Shown piece by piece: positions 22,701 through 28,330 of a DNA stretch of 48,787 nt. A program made the position numbers and the translations under genes. The notes beneath the pieces are model-generated. The model saw nothing but the letters and a program-made list of their open reading frames with translations. It had not been told where the DNA came from and searched no databases. Position 1 is the first letter of the stretch; every line of letters begins with the position of its first letter. The stretch comes from JBCCMQ01 sp039026235 (lineage in GTDB: Bacteria; Pseudomonadota; Alphaproteobacteria; Rhodobacterales; Rhodobacteraceae): contig JBCCMQ010000023.1 of NCBI GenBank assembly GCA_039026235.1, forward strand, positions 1-48,787. Reading direction: 5' to 3'.

Positions 22701-25700
22701 CGTTGTCGGCGACACGCTGAACATCGAGTTCCTGAACAACAATGTTCAGAATGCGATCGTCAACGGCATCGAGATCATCGAGGGCGGACTTAATCCGATC
22801 AACGGTGGCGGCGGAATCAACCCGCCATCCGATCCGGCGGAAGCGCTTGAGGTTCTCGGCGTGGATGATGGTGACTTTGACGGCATCGTTCAGGGCGAAG
22901 CGGTCGACAGCACGAACGACGGTGGCTCGAACGGGTCGGTTGTGCTGACCATCCTGGATGACAACAACACCGTGGACGCGTCCAACTTCGGGGCCAATTC
23001 GCTCGAACTGACGAACACCGGCGACAAAGAGGTTGCGGCTGTCTTCATCGACATCCGGAACGCGGTGTTTGGCGACCAGGTGTTCGACAATGACGGGACG
23101 GGCGGCGACACTGCCTCTGCGCCATTCGAAATCGATGGCGACGACGGCACCGGCGCCTACTTTGTCGGGGCCGACGGTGTCGGCGGCAACAACGATGACA
23201 ACCTGTTCTTCGCGGGCCCAACGCCGCTGGCGGACACGTCCGGCGAAGGTACGGGTTCGATCAGCGGAGGCTATCGCGGCTTGCTGATCCGGTTCGATGG
23301 CTCCGAAGGCGGCTTTGACGGTGGCGAAACCGTCGGGTTCTCCGGCGACGGCGATCCGAACTCGATCGCGGGCTACGGCTCTGGCCTGCTGAACCCGAAC
23401 AACGTCACCTCGTCGTCTTTTGACACAGGCGGCCAGTCGGGGTCGGAATTGGTCGGATCGTCGTTCACGGTTCTGTTTGCCGATGGGACCACGGCCACCG
23501 GTTACCTGGGCAGCGACACGACGCAGGCCGGGGCAGCCGGCGAAGCGGTCCAGGGACGGGCGGCCAGCACGGCCAGCCTGTCGGTCAGCACCGGAACGGG
23601 CACGTTCTCCTCCGGGCAGCTTGGCACATATGGTGGTAGCGTCCCCGTCATCACCGTTTCGGGAACGCAGGGCGATGTGGTGCGCGTTACACTTCACAAG
23701 GGGTTCCAGCCCACCGACGCTTCGGCGGGTGGCTCTCCCGATCTCGTCTCTGAAGTCATTCAGAGCCGACTTGACCAGAACCATTCGGACTTTGCCGTGA
23801 ACAACGCCTTCGACGTTCAGACAGTGGACGTGACCATCGGCGCGGGCGGTACGGTTCAGGTTCCCGCCGGTGCGTTTGACTACGTCAACACCGAAAGCGG
23901 CGAGTCCTTCACCGGCGATGATGTGCAACCTATCGCGTTAACGGCGGCGGTCGTGGTGCCGGTTTCTGATGGCTCGGCTATCAATGGAACCGGGGCCAGC
24001 GACCTGGTGCCGGCGGGCCCGGTCAGTCAGCCGATCTACCTGTCGAACCCGACGCAGACACCGGTCGATGACACGGGTGTGACACCGACGCCGGACGGGT
24101 ACTTCCAGATCGAGGGGTCAGGGAACAACACCTACTTCAAAATCCAGATCGAGGATCCCAACGGTAGTGGCGGAAACGATCCGGGTGGCAAGTGGAGTTA
24201 CCTTACCGCTCCGGATGACGCTGACAACCAGGCCGGGTTCCAGGGCGATGGCTACTACCTCTTCGGCTCGGAAACCTCGACCGCCATTGAGGGTGCTGAG
24301 GGCGGCGGCGATCGTCTGGAATACACCATCTTCATCCCCGAGGATGCCCTGGGGGTTTACAACTTCGGCATCATCGCCTCGCGCGATGGTCTAGCGGCAG
24401 GTGACCAGCAGAATGACCTTTGGCTGAACTTCAAGCACGCCGAGGATCCGGGCAACGGCAACATCGATGAGTTCTTGACCGGCAACGGCGCGAATTCTCC
24501 TGAGCCGGAATCGAACGGCTTCATCAAGGTGTTCGGAGGCCCCAACAACGGCAACTGGGGCCAAACCGGAAGCGTGGATGGCTTGCCTCTGAACTTCCAG
24601 GCGCAACTTAACGTCACCGAGGCCGGGCTCTACACGGTCCAGATCGAGGGCCGCAGCCAGGGCTTCCACCTCGACTACTTCGAGCTTTACAAAGGCAGCA
24701 ATCCTGGTGGAGGTGCGACCAACTCAGAGTTCATCGAGGGCGATCCACCGACCGGTGGAGGCGGCGGAACTGCTGCACGTATCCAGGCCGAAGACTTCGA
24801 CGGCGTGACCGGCAACTATCAGGTGCAATCCTTCGGGGTCGCAGACGAAGGCGCGCTCATTGGTCTCAATCCGGCAACCAGCCCGTCGGGGACGTCCAGC
24901 ACGGCGACGTATGATCTGGCAGCTGCCGGTGTAACTGCGGGCACCTATGATCTGACCATTAGCTACGTGGACGAGTCAGACGGTGAAGCGCAACTGACCA
25001 TACAGGCGGGTAGTCTGAACCAGACGATCACGCTGGATGATGATGCTGGCAGTACACCGGGGATCGATGCGCAGAACTTCCGTCAGGTAACTTTTGAGGA
25101 CGTCGTGATCGACGGTGACGACATTCTGTCGCTGATCGGCACGGTGGGCGGATCAGAGTATGCGCGTGTCGACTATTTCGACTTCACGCCTGCCGACGGC
25201 GGCTCGGGCGGCGGCGGTGACACGCTTGTGGTCCCGGTCGACGCGTCCTCGGATGACTTCGAAGAACTGGGAGGCGCGGGAAGCTCCGATCTGGAGTTTG
25301 GTCTCAACGGTACCACGCAGCAGTATGTCGGCATCCGTTTCGACGGGATCGACATTCCCGACGGCGCGGTGATCACAGATGCGTACCTTCAGTTCGAAGG
25401 CTTCGAAACACAGGGGGGCGCAGCCTCGTTCACGATTGAAATCGAGGATACCGAGAACGCGGCGACCTACTCGGGTGCGAACACACCCGATGACCGTTCG
25501 TACCTCGCCGACGACTTTGTATGGAACGGCGTGGAGGCCTGGACCGAAGGGGAAATCTATCGCACGCCTGACATTTCGGAGTTGATCGAGAACGCCATTG
25601 GCGCCGATGGTGTCAGCGGTGGCGCGCTGGGTTTCCGGATTGAAGGGACCGGAAGCCGGGTCGCCCATTCGTTCGACAGCAGCGGTCAGGCGCCCGAACT

Positions 25701-25734
25701 GATCATCGTCTTCGCGGACGATATCATTGTGTGA
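7717..25734 (+). CDS. Giant multidomain exoprotein: sugar-dehydrogenase-like propeller, malectin and carbohydrate-binding modules
   Basis: A 6005-residue acidic protein in one open frame. Residues ~1-500 resemble PQQ-type glucose/sorbosone dehydrogenase propellers: NHATNGL (H173, position of the catalytic His), YRNAYD (R297) and YGGHPNPTR. Two LamG-like segments follow aspartate-rich Ca-binding-type stretches (~695-1010 and ~2413-2720). Five malectin-like domains start at NAGG/NAFG motifs (1179, 1519, 2125, 4326, 4859). Calx-beta-like repeats lie at ~1705-1820 and ~2294-2410, a cadherin-like repeat at ~2822-2918, two RTX-like stretches at ~1023-1170 and ~3030-3169, Ig-like (He_PIG) repeats at ~3319-3508 and ~3650-3945, and cadherin-like repeats at ~4100-4320. 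Four 'AEDF'-type binding modules begin at 3178, 3515, 3952 and 5689. A DNRLRE-type domain ends the protein (5837-6005). There is no Sec signal; the hydrophobic/acidic terminus LIIVFADDIIV would suit type I secretion. An extracellular matrix or adhesin role is inferred; oxidase activity is unproven. Confidence 0.85.
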   Translation: MPVTNDFSASELDLNGINIGSPTALVWGADGRLYVTEQDGDIKILTVEFGDKDPGDGDPTNSFYVTDSETVTLVKSIPNHNDDGSNAGGSVRQVTGIDVTPQYDSDGNPVMIGGEPAVVMYVTSSDNRIGAGSSGNDANIDTNSGVITRLVQTETGWEAVDIVRGLARSEENHATNGLEVIQEFDEITGQLIGERLIVANGGNANTGAPSNNFAGQQEQPYSAAILEVDLLEIKAIEAADGLKVDDGRVYVYDLPTLNDPTRAGDPDSSDPFGGNDGVNSAKLTADSPVQIYSAGYRNAYDVEVTDDGRVFTYDNGANNNWGGRPAGEDEDGDVNSVEAESGTPTGYIATNLFVEDNNEVAGNFNPQNWDQLHEVTRSDDLNGRSLSAGEGGVQTYQWDHPDFDTPLTLVYGGHPNPTRAEGARAGILYSPDSGVGNAKLMVSNVAKDDGSGGETSDFLEVVAWFQTIGYTDEFINSTVVAVEPGVLYSETFAPGFGGSDPTGRPTTAGVYSLVPDAGGPVGLPSDIDEIVHAVNSVEGNYLEAGFTDGAIDTGKGSVNGLTEYTSSIFDDAGQTGMQGALIAASLNQGQYYIIGRDTDGVVQTTTTTQGNGGAGSTPRTIAADRQFLDSGGAPLGVASIGDDLIPHGGDVAFQGSVWAAIYKENGPVIEVFQPGNATDNALLGVNNYAGQEPSDPTDNDLDGVDHFNDPFEFDPDNGVDLAAGEKYVLNFSQVDLAAVPEFSGTIGDTGLMGAALDGGVDPTPNRDAKSAADGFPVADQEDGLFDNGGNIIPGGNAPILQIKEVADGTAVGNANTLRDGLHTGVKIADDVERLVAEAEIFNWWADQPGGGRISGVTFGDGTQSNFVRFVFGDIGGGQLGLEVGLETGDSYQILGTSTDAAFITALTTGGAASNQKKVTLQLEISNIGDTYDIAANFKVNGETDFTAVSLTNAQLPVGVLRDVLDGTHTISDGDTTLESGAAVGIVAEKDDGVSFTAVDFDIIRVEGIGNEIAASNEAEAEAAGTAGDDTILYDGSTADIELDPTVENFDGSASASDWNLVGTDDGNDITVGDGANVVTTGDGEDRVFGTKTSLDGDEITDFAAGDRVFIEDATLVDAANVIYTAGSAIVNVNGTTITFSGPDYESFDPALGPEQFAFAQTDDGLEITRADIENVLYRVNAGGDTVAAGDDGPDWQSDAGFFGGDGPVTITDTQGSTFTNGMTNEESEIDYMADVDPALVPWELFVNERSENTPGGAELTYNFDVEAGTTYKITLYYVENWNNIFTAAPRVFDVAVEGTVPDEFNDIHPLRDATDFVDGPTAPIPSFSNGSQAEKQPYLGVVTKREFTYTATDDTLSLAWQHSAASGVQNPKINAIEITQIGPIAPVEDTTAPVVQSIVVEDSLSDQDSPRDVTVTLTDETAFNVATFSGLDGSELQFTGITPAAVSAPVVTLSPDQMTATLVYSIDPPGDTGAWPTGTFSVAIAAGTFFDASANPADAASSDFTFAEPAQPGDIVLAVNAGGAAVDGAAYGLPGVTFEADTTGSPHPTVDFSNTTTGSGNNGNNNGADDTPFAGLPLPDDVFTSERWGNDFQYDVPLANGTYIVDLYFAETFQGLPGGGATGGVGSRIFDAAIEGVTVLDDYDLFDDADGILGNGVGAPATKIVKSFEAVVDDGVLTIAFDTVGGDGVDNAKISAFVVRVPDGAVTASITGDALVAEDATVADYTVTLSADPSETTVVTVDVVSGTADAPGDAEATGGGTQITLTFEPGGALSQSFTVDIADDTLPELDEGFDVTLSGIGITSGESGSVATTISANDGPVDSVDGVAAALGDFSDDGLAPTDLGTLTEGDTVIVASQQGDSAPGGRERDYITFTVADGQVLTGIILEDWQTDEGGTPQAFIGLQAGAQVTADPVTFENAGDLLGGHIYNTGDIENEATFNDGNLLTAEALGKGSEQGTTFGDGSGFTPPLPAGQYTLWLNQGGDISTATLRLVTEVPAAEVTISVTGAESVLENGDFGTTEVGFDMTASDNFNGDITVVFDLLTDTGLSQTVSFVDGVGRLSLDVPNDNVDDGDDLITLVQLVSGTDEAGVLAVVVSSAGDGSVSTITEDDGSNLVRGDIVLAYNAGGPALSQDGIDFAAATSGTSGAPFSGGSQFTDNAAGNGLQPVFAETVFATEINGNTDGDFTFSAPVPDPTKQYFVDLYLAEIFASTAGSRLFDVYVEDGVAPVLASYDIIAETGDFNTPIVVELTDAISPGPNGAIDLTFDGLMDRAKVSGIVIREAVEALDPANPSVSVADVAAAEDGGTADIVFMRAGPTDEELTVTFDLTDGTAVAGTDYTVPASLTVVFGVGETEAIVPVALIDNGDESVLGNLTFDVTITDASVPSGAPVQNDGSAATVTILDDEFVDPADIDGDGTLNEDDPFAYDATNGAGRVLGVGGEFTQDFNTDTTDPFDADGGFTGILVNPAFDYPGDSREDPYGDRTSGAPGVEISEGKLSVVARDLDAFPASGTGDNNTLADGYQSAVDVSSLTTFEVVARASSADFLAAATSTGGFEQFGITLGAGGVDDFVKLIIGDAGTNAQRVQLAHNASLVGGENNYPVNGTGGPVVDLSLVGDYEFRLIVDRSVGANGQITGQVDFFAAADDTLLTSFTTPPIDILANSSLLAAMDGNNPLTGGDGGLAYGIFVTEWAGGGAANNITAEYDFLTIRALDEAPLTLSAPAAPVVEAGDADTTTLDFGLSAPGFSGTVDIDYTVGGVPATAVGVTFVDGAATLPVEVANDDLANGDDIATVALTGVSNSFLLVDTAPADGTVTEDDAAPTAAADTEVTFEDTPITFDPALNDTDADTDPALLEVTAVGASSTPDATVVLNPDGTVTVSPTNGFVGDVTFDYTVEDPAGNAATGSATVTVTEAALVQIADAPTKIETGDTGTVTLLFPLVSVPATAGDVSVTYNVDGGDDVTTTVSFDETGAAALSVDVANDDEVNADITSVAIVSVDTTGFKLDATASTANGRVIEDDEETLEIVVDEDIIVGDDEEPYELSDGVQSIDTSGTTQDTNIVGNAEDNTFKVGTGQDDIDLQEDGGSDTVTGTGEELDGTVISEMGDDDQVIIEDGENAVIVEVTEGSTNVLIDLDGDTDDTSDQILVTFAEDDLIPELAGGILTATAAPPEVYRIQAEDFDSSVVYDKQPQSASDGGVAFLPFLGTGSATYNLEGVIPPGTYSLLIAYFDENDGVSNLSLSVTSSDAPNFDTSFALDDTSGGNAAQPQSFRTKVFENVEVGPNGTLVLSGTAGGGEFARVDYFEFIAEGDIADPDNTAPYAPFGIEDQMIDENADFDLNVSALFADDEEDPLTFTATSDLPGGVLPDGVTFIDGVFDGAPTTPGTYQITVVANDGAADSDPVIFTLTVNDVNQAPELVSPIADQFVAADEAVNFDASAAFTDGDGDDLTFSVSGTLPDGILFDEDTGVFSGTPTGGGGSFQVTVTAADGDGAEASDTFLFNVSGSGSEPIRIEAEDGTFAPGGFFIQPSATERIQLLLNGTGEATYALTDVPPGEYFVRIGHWDESDGESTLGLSLLSGSTETEIQTFVLDDDETSSAGVSSASFRVKTLDNSVVIADGDELKLFGDADAGEYVRVDYIELIPVDSGTNFAPSETSVGVPDVMLEGLVAITTNVSTGFSDPEEDALTYDIVNGPAWLGIDPATGALTGTPTEAGTFDVTVSAEDTTNNAGILATSDFTITVEIPDNLVPVLEFPVDPIAVDQDGVVEESVTFVDPEGGQVAYSLGEGAPDWLSINGDGTLSGTPTATDVATDVPVTIIATDPLGGMGTVEVLVTVNNVNDAPTLGTPLEDQAATLGTPFSYVLPVDAFSDLDTPLGDTLEFTATLEDGSALPTWLSIDPVTGELSGTPDSQTDLSIIITATDDAGESVSAPAITIDVDEFAVPDDPVQIEAEDFSGVPTAQNYEINNLSGASNQQILRIDGNNLGVVTHDLSAYAGNSFKLAVTFIDETDGASSASASIDGVELGTWVFDGTAGEQVTPGAEVGDFAQPGNYRVIEFDTPFGLTDTSVLTLEVQANSSEFGRIDYITLIPAELPEVNEAPTAVIVTPVALDLAEDTDTTAATKVADIAVTDDDLGTNELSLAGVDADSFEIVGTELFLKAGTLLDFETKPTFDVTVQVNDVEVGDPLVDAFAEFSLPIADVNEAPTLTVTPVITEIAEDTDTTLATKVADIVVADDALGTFTLALTGDDAALFEIVTDEVTGDIALNLIAGAVLDAVGNAQLDVNVELDDPEIGVEVVEATAPVALAVTDGSGATEDVVVLRINAFGDLVAATDGGPDWQADLKDDLGTPENENNPYLNLESAVAAQDRGDDDGYSGDIGLIPTEVPGTVLDTARSSDEPFSYDIPITDLGGPGDFEVKLYVAELFSSNQTAGSRIFDIEVEGASPGVLNDFDPSATGGGGDLRVISYDVTVNEGELNIRFAQDAANGADNPIINAIEIVRKGVEPTGPTDGEALFTANLGATSVVNTSTFAENSMQIINQSANDVSITKVIIDLADTMIPDTGFDTQTIAEGGPIGDATNKPFDLGASTVGLTAGDITVTMGDEIIDPQTGGEGDNQLILEFAPGAFAVGDLLAFSIDIDPFTATVGAIGGAVAGFEIAGGTVTVEFDDGSAATTAITPPDESLAGRALVKAGQADLGTPTLTLGDGTTAARVVNQENLPITIDAGVENANGTARVYILDTAFVSNGDSVSPNPPATAPNGIQGNNAQKVANVVEVQLDANGVFNGSIPMTRSTTQESNANGNLGFNYFSVGVVDENGEVTQLSDALVVEFDPSADVPPVGSGGGTEPGDTLLRINAFGDEIAVADGPNWLGDTTINPIPYYNGPQNRGDLDATPATPGLIDVPDAIFATARSDDAPFSYNIPISDLPGISAGDTVTVKLYFAEASDAAGLQSPTARIFDVQMEGALAIDDFSPIAAFGSGSGGMISTVVAVVGDTLNIEFLNNNVQNAIVNGIEIIEGGLNPINGGGGINPPSDPAEALEVLGVDDGDFDGIVQGEAVDSTNDGGSNGSVVLTILDDNNTVDASNFGANSLELTNTGDKEVAAVFIDIRNAVFGDQVFDNDGTGGDTASAPFEIDGDDGTGAYFVGADGVGGNNDDNLFFAGPTPLADTSGEGTGSISGGYRGLLIRFDGSEGGFDGGETVGFSGDGDPNSIAGYGSGLLNPNNVTSSSFDTGGQSGSELVGSSFTVLFADGTTATGYLGSDTTQAGAAGEAVQGRAASTASLSVSTGTGTFSSGQLGTYGGSVPVITVSGTQGDVVRVTLHKGFQPTDASAGGSPDLVSEVIQSRLDQNHSDFAVNNAFDVQTVDVTIGAGGTVQVPAGAFDYVNTESGESFTGDDVQPIALTAAVVVPVSDGSAINGTGASDLVPAGPVSQPIYLSNPTQTPVDDTGVTPTPDGYFQIEGSGNNTYFKIQIEDPNGSGGNDPGGKWSYLTAPDDADNQAGFQGDGYYLFGSETSTAIEGAEGGGDRLEYTIFIPEDALGVYNFGIIASRDGLAAGDQQNDLWLNFKHAEDPGNGNIDEFLTGNGANSPEPESNGFIKVFGGPNNGNWGQTGSVDGLPLNFQAQLNVTEAGLYTVQIEGRSQGFHLDYFELYKGSNPGGGATNSEFIEGDPPTGGGGGTAARIQAEDFDGVTGNYQVQSFGVADEGALIGLNPATSPSGTSSTATYDLAAAGVTAGTYDLTISYVDESDGEAQLTIQAGSLNQTITLDDDAGSTPGIDAQNFRQVTFEDVVIDGDDILSLIGTVGGSEYARVDYFDFTPADGGSGGGGDTLVVPVDASSDDFEELGGAGSSDLEFGLNGTTQQYVGIRFDGIDIPDGAVITDAYLQFEGFETQGGAASFTIEIEDTENAATYSGANTPDDRSYLADDFVWNGVEAWTEGEIYRTPDISELIENAIGADGVSGGALGFRIEGTGSRVAHSFDSSGQAPELIIVFADDIIV

Positions 25735-25804
25735 CGTGCTGGCGATCCGACGTTTGGCGGCGGAAGTCAGAAAGGCTTTGAAAGCCCCGTTCGGCGAAAA
25801 CACT

Positions 25805-25841
25805 GCGACCGGCTCAAGCGTGCTGGGCCGGTCGCGTTTTT
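25805..25841 (+). terminator. Rho-independent terminator of the giant gene
   Basis: A perfect 9-bp stem, GCGACCGGC (25805-25813) with GCCGGTCGC (25827-25835), and a 13-nt loop are followed by GTTTTT. It lies about 70 bp after the stop of the exoprotein. On the minus strand the same stem is followed by a weaker T-rich stretch, so it might also limit transcription from the convergent polysaccharide operon. Confidence 0.85.
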
Positions 25842-26010
25842 CGAGGCGGTTGGAATTGGCGGCATTGCCCTTGCGCACGTGCCAGTAAGTTGGGAACCGG
25901 ATTTATCCACACCGAAGCCTTTGCGCGGCGTCGCGTTTCGGCTCGGAGCGAGTACAAGGCCGGCTGACAAAGGCGCCTTCGCCTAGCCTGACCCCGGGAC
26001 TCCGGCCAGC

Positions 26011-28236
26011 TTATTGCCCGTAGTAATCGTAATAGCGGTGCCGGTCGAAGGCCAAGTCTTTGTAGTTCAGCACTGAGAAGATCTCGGTGTCCGCCCGCGC
26101 CGCCGTTTTGATTTGTTCCATCGAATGGCGCATATCGCTTTGCTTCGTGCTATTGCAACGCACGATCATCAACACGACATCTGCCTTGGGCACTATGTAG
26201 CGCGCATCGACAACGGGCACGATAGGCGGGCTGTCAACAATCACCACATCCGCATTTTCACTCATTTGGTCCAGAAGCGTTTGGAATGGGTCAGAAGCCA
26301 AAAGTTGATCAGTCGCAATTTCACTAGGTTGACCGCCAAGAAGCACGTTGAGCTCGGTTTTCGGATCATCGGCGATGAACGACAGATCCTGCCTTGTCTT
26401 CGAATTCAGGCTGAGGAACTCCGACACGCCATTCTCAGGGGCTGCACCCAACTGGCGGGCCACGGAGGGATTGCGAAGATCGGCGTCTATCAGGACCGTC
26501 CGGTCACCCGACAAAGCGTAGGTGCGGGCGAGGGACAAAGCCGATGTCGATTTCCCCTCTAACGGAACCGAAGACGTCACCAAGATGATTGTTCCGCGTT
26601 TCTTTTCAGGCGGGGATTTTCCGATTTCCGACTCTTTAGCCATTCTCTGGTCAATCGTGGCCCGCAATTGGCGAAATGCCTCGGCATAACCTGACATGGG
26701 CTTATCCACGATCCCATCCGCAAGCGTCAGTTGGCTCTTTTCAATCCGTTGGATCGGCAAAATTGACCCCACCGGAACACCAAGGATGTTGGAGAGCTGT
26801 GTGTCGGAACTGACGCCCCCGATGTAAAACTCATTTGCAAACGCCAGACCGGTACCGGCGCCCACCCCCGCCACCAGCGCTAATGCCAGAATGAGAGGCG
26901 TGTTGGGAAAACTTGGCCGTCGGGGTGGTAGCGCCTCGGAGACGATACGGCTGTCCGCCACCTGCACGGCGGCCTGGGCCTCTAACTCAGACATCCGTGA
27001 AAGAAGGGTCTGCACCTGTCGGCGGCTCAATTCGGCAGACTGTTGAATTGCAAAAATCTCCGCCAGTGTCGTAGAACTGAGCTCCGACCGCAAAAGCTCT
27101 GTCCGGATTGCATCACGGGTCTGGGTGATCTGGTCGTCCAGATCTGACACCCGATCCCGAAGTGCGGCGAGGCGGACGTTGCCCTGGTTACCCAGATTGC
27201 TTTCGACCTTTTCCAAAGCTGCGCGCAAGTCTATCTCCAGCGGCGTGCCCTGTTCGACCCGGCCAAGACGCCTTTGCAGGGTTGCGCGTTCTTGTTCCAA
27301 CTGGGCCAGCGCCTCGTCCTGAAGCTGGCGAGACAGGGCACTCCAATCTCGGCCGGCGAGCGACGCTTCCGCTAACTTTGAAAGCTGGGTATCGGCGCGG
27401 CGGTTGTCTTGGGCTGTGAAGTACCGCGCCCGTAACGCCGACAACGCATCACTTTGCGCTTCGGTTTCAAGCCGCTGAAGGTTTTCAAAAATGAAGTTAT
27501 CCAACGCGCCTTCGGATGAGGCGAGATGCTGCTGGGCGGTGGCAATCTGACCCTGCAGGATATCACGGGCGGCAAGCGAATTCCTTACCTTTGCGGCGAC
27601 CTGCTTTGCAATGTAGGTTTGGGCCAATGTGTTGGCCAGACGCGCGGACCTCGCCGGATCTTCAGTTTCGACCGCGACAGATATTATGAACGTCAGGCCG
27701 CGCCTGCCTACGTCGCGTGCATCCAAGAAACCTTCGACCACCTGCTTGAGTAATTCGTCGCCATTGGCGTTAATGCTGCGATCGATGCCCACAGCCTGGA
27801 GCAGTTGATCCAAAACCGATAGGCTTGGGCCAAATTCCGGATCCGTAATCAGGCCAGCCTCTTCCACCACCGCCAAGGCAATTGTTGGAGAGCGCAATAT
27901 TTCGACTTCGCTTTCTACACGCGCGTTGAGGTGCGAGCTGCTGACGCTTGTTTCGGGCGCCGGATTGAGAAGGTTGCGTTCGGTCGGGTCAACAAGGATC
28001 AAAGCCTCGGCGCGGTAAAGCGGCTTGGCGCTGATCGCAAAGATCAGGGCCGCGCCCATGACCAGAAACACGGTCAATCCGATCAATCTGGCCTGCCGCC
28101 GCAAAACGCCTACCACAGCGCGAAAATCGATCTCGTTATCGTTCATACCCGGCATCTTAGCGTTGTGCGAGAGACTGGTGCTGCCTACCAGCATTGCCCG
28201 ATTTGAGCCAGTCTCCCGCAAATCCTTTACCTGCAT
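26011..28236 (-). CDS. Wzc/ExoP-like polysaccharide co-polymerase and BY tyrosine kinase
   Basis: An inner-membrane protein that controls chain length and export of exopolysaccharide through autophosphorylation cycles. Of 741 residues, ~35-75 form the Wzz domain start with membrane helix 1 (51-70), ~100-430 the periplasmic coiled-coil region and ~440-465 helix 2. A cytoplasmic BY-kinase domain follows: Walker A SSVPLEGKST (~555), Walker A' VLIDADLRNP (~580) and Walker B VIVDSPPI (~665). The C-terminus carries a tyrosine cluster, RYYDYYGQ. The start is ATG 28236 with GGAGG 13 nt upstream; the frame is open further upstream to 28386 but overlaps the next gene with no family-like sequence. The gene is the last of three on this strand and fuses both Wzz and kinase parts, as in proteobacterial Wzc. 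Confidence 0.9.
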   Translation of the reverse strand: MQVKDLRETGSNRAMLVGSTSLSHNAKMPGMNDNEIDFRAVVGVLRRQARLIGLTVFLVMGAALIFAISAKPLYRAEALILVDPTERNLLNPAPETSVSSSHLNARVESEVEILRSPTIALAVVEEAGLITDPEFGPSLSVLDQLLQAVGIDRSINANGDELLKQVVEGFLDARDVGRRGLTFIISVAVETEDPARSARLANTLAQTYIAKQVAAKVRNSLAARDILQGQIATAQQHLASSEGALDNFIFENLQRLETEAQSDALSALRARYFTAQDNRRADTQLSKLAEASLAGRDWSALSRQLQDEALAQLEQERATLQRRLGRVEQGTPLEIDLRAALEKVESNLGNQGNVRLAALRDRVSDLDDQITQTRDAIRTELLRSELSSTTLAEIFAIQQSAELSRRQVQTLLSRMSELEAQAAVQVADSRIVSEALPPRRPSFPNTPLILALALVAGVGAGTGLAFANEFYIGGVSSDTQLSNILGVPVGSILPIQRIEKSQLTLADGIVDKPMSGYAEAFRQLRATIDQRMAKESEIGKSPPEKKRGTIILVTSSVPLEGKSTSALSLARTYALSGDRTVLIDADLRNPSVARQLGAAPENGVSEFLSLNSKTRQDLSFIADDPKTELNVLLGGQPSEIATDQLLASDPFQTLLDQMSENADVVIVDSPPIVPVVDARYIVPKADVVLMIVRCNSTKQSDMRHSMEQIKTAARADTEIFSVLNYKDLAFDRHRYYDYYGQ

Positions 28237-28330
28237 TGTGTTTTTTCGTCCTCCGGGGTCAGAACGGTTTTGGTGTCTGCCATAAACGGGACTGTTGCCG
28301 GCACGTTCGGCACATGGAATATGAAGCGCT

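Noticed and set aside
7789..25878. Many long antisense and out-of-frame open frames across the giant gene (for example 22579-23928 and 7789-8835 on the minus strand)
   Set aside because: They follow from the high GC and codon bias of the 18-kb gene on the plus strand and have no domain features or ribosome sites.
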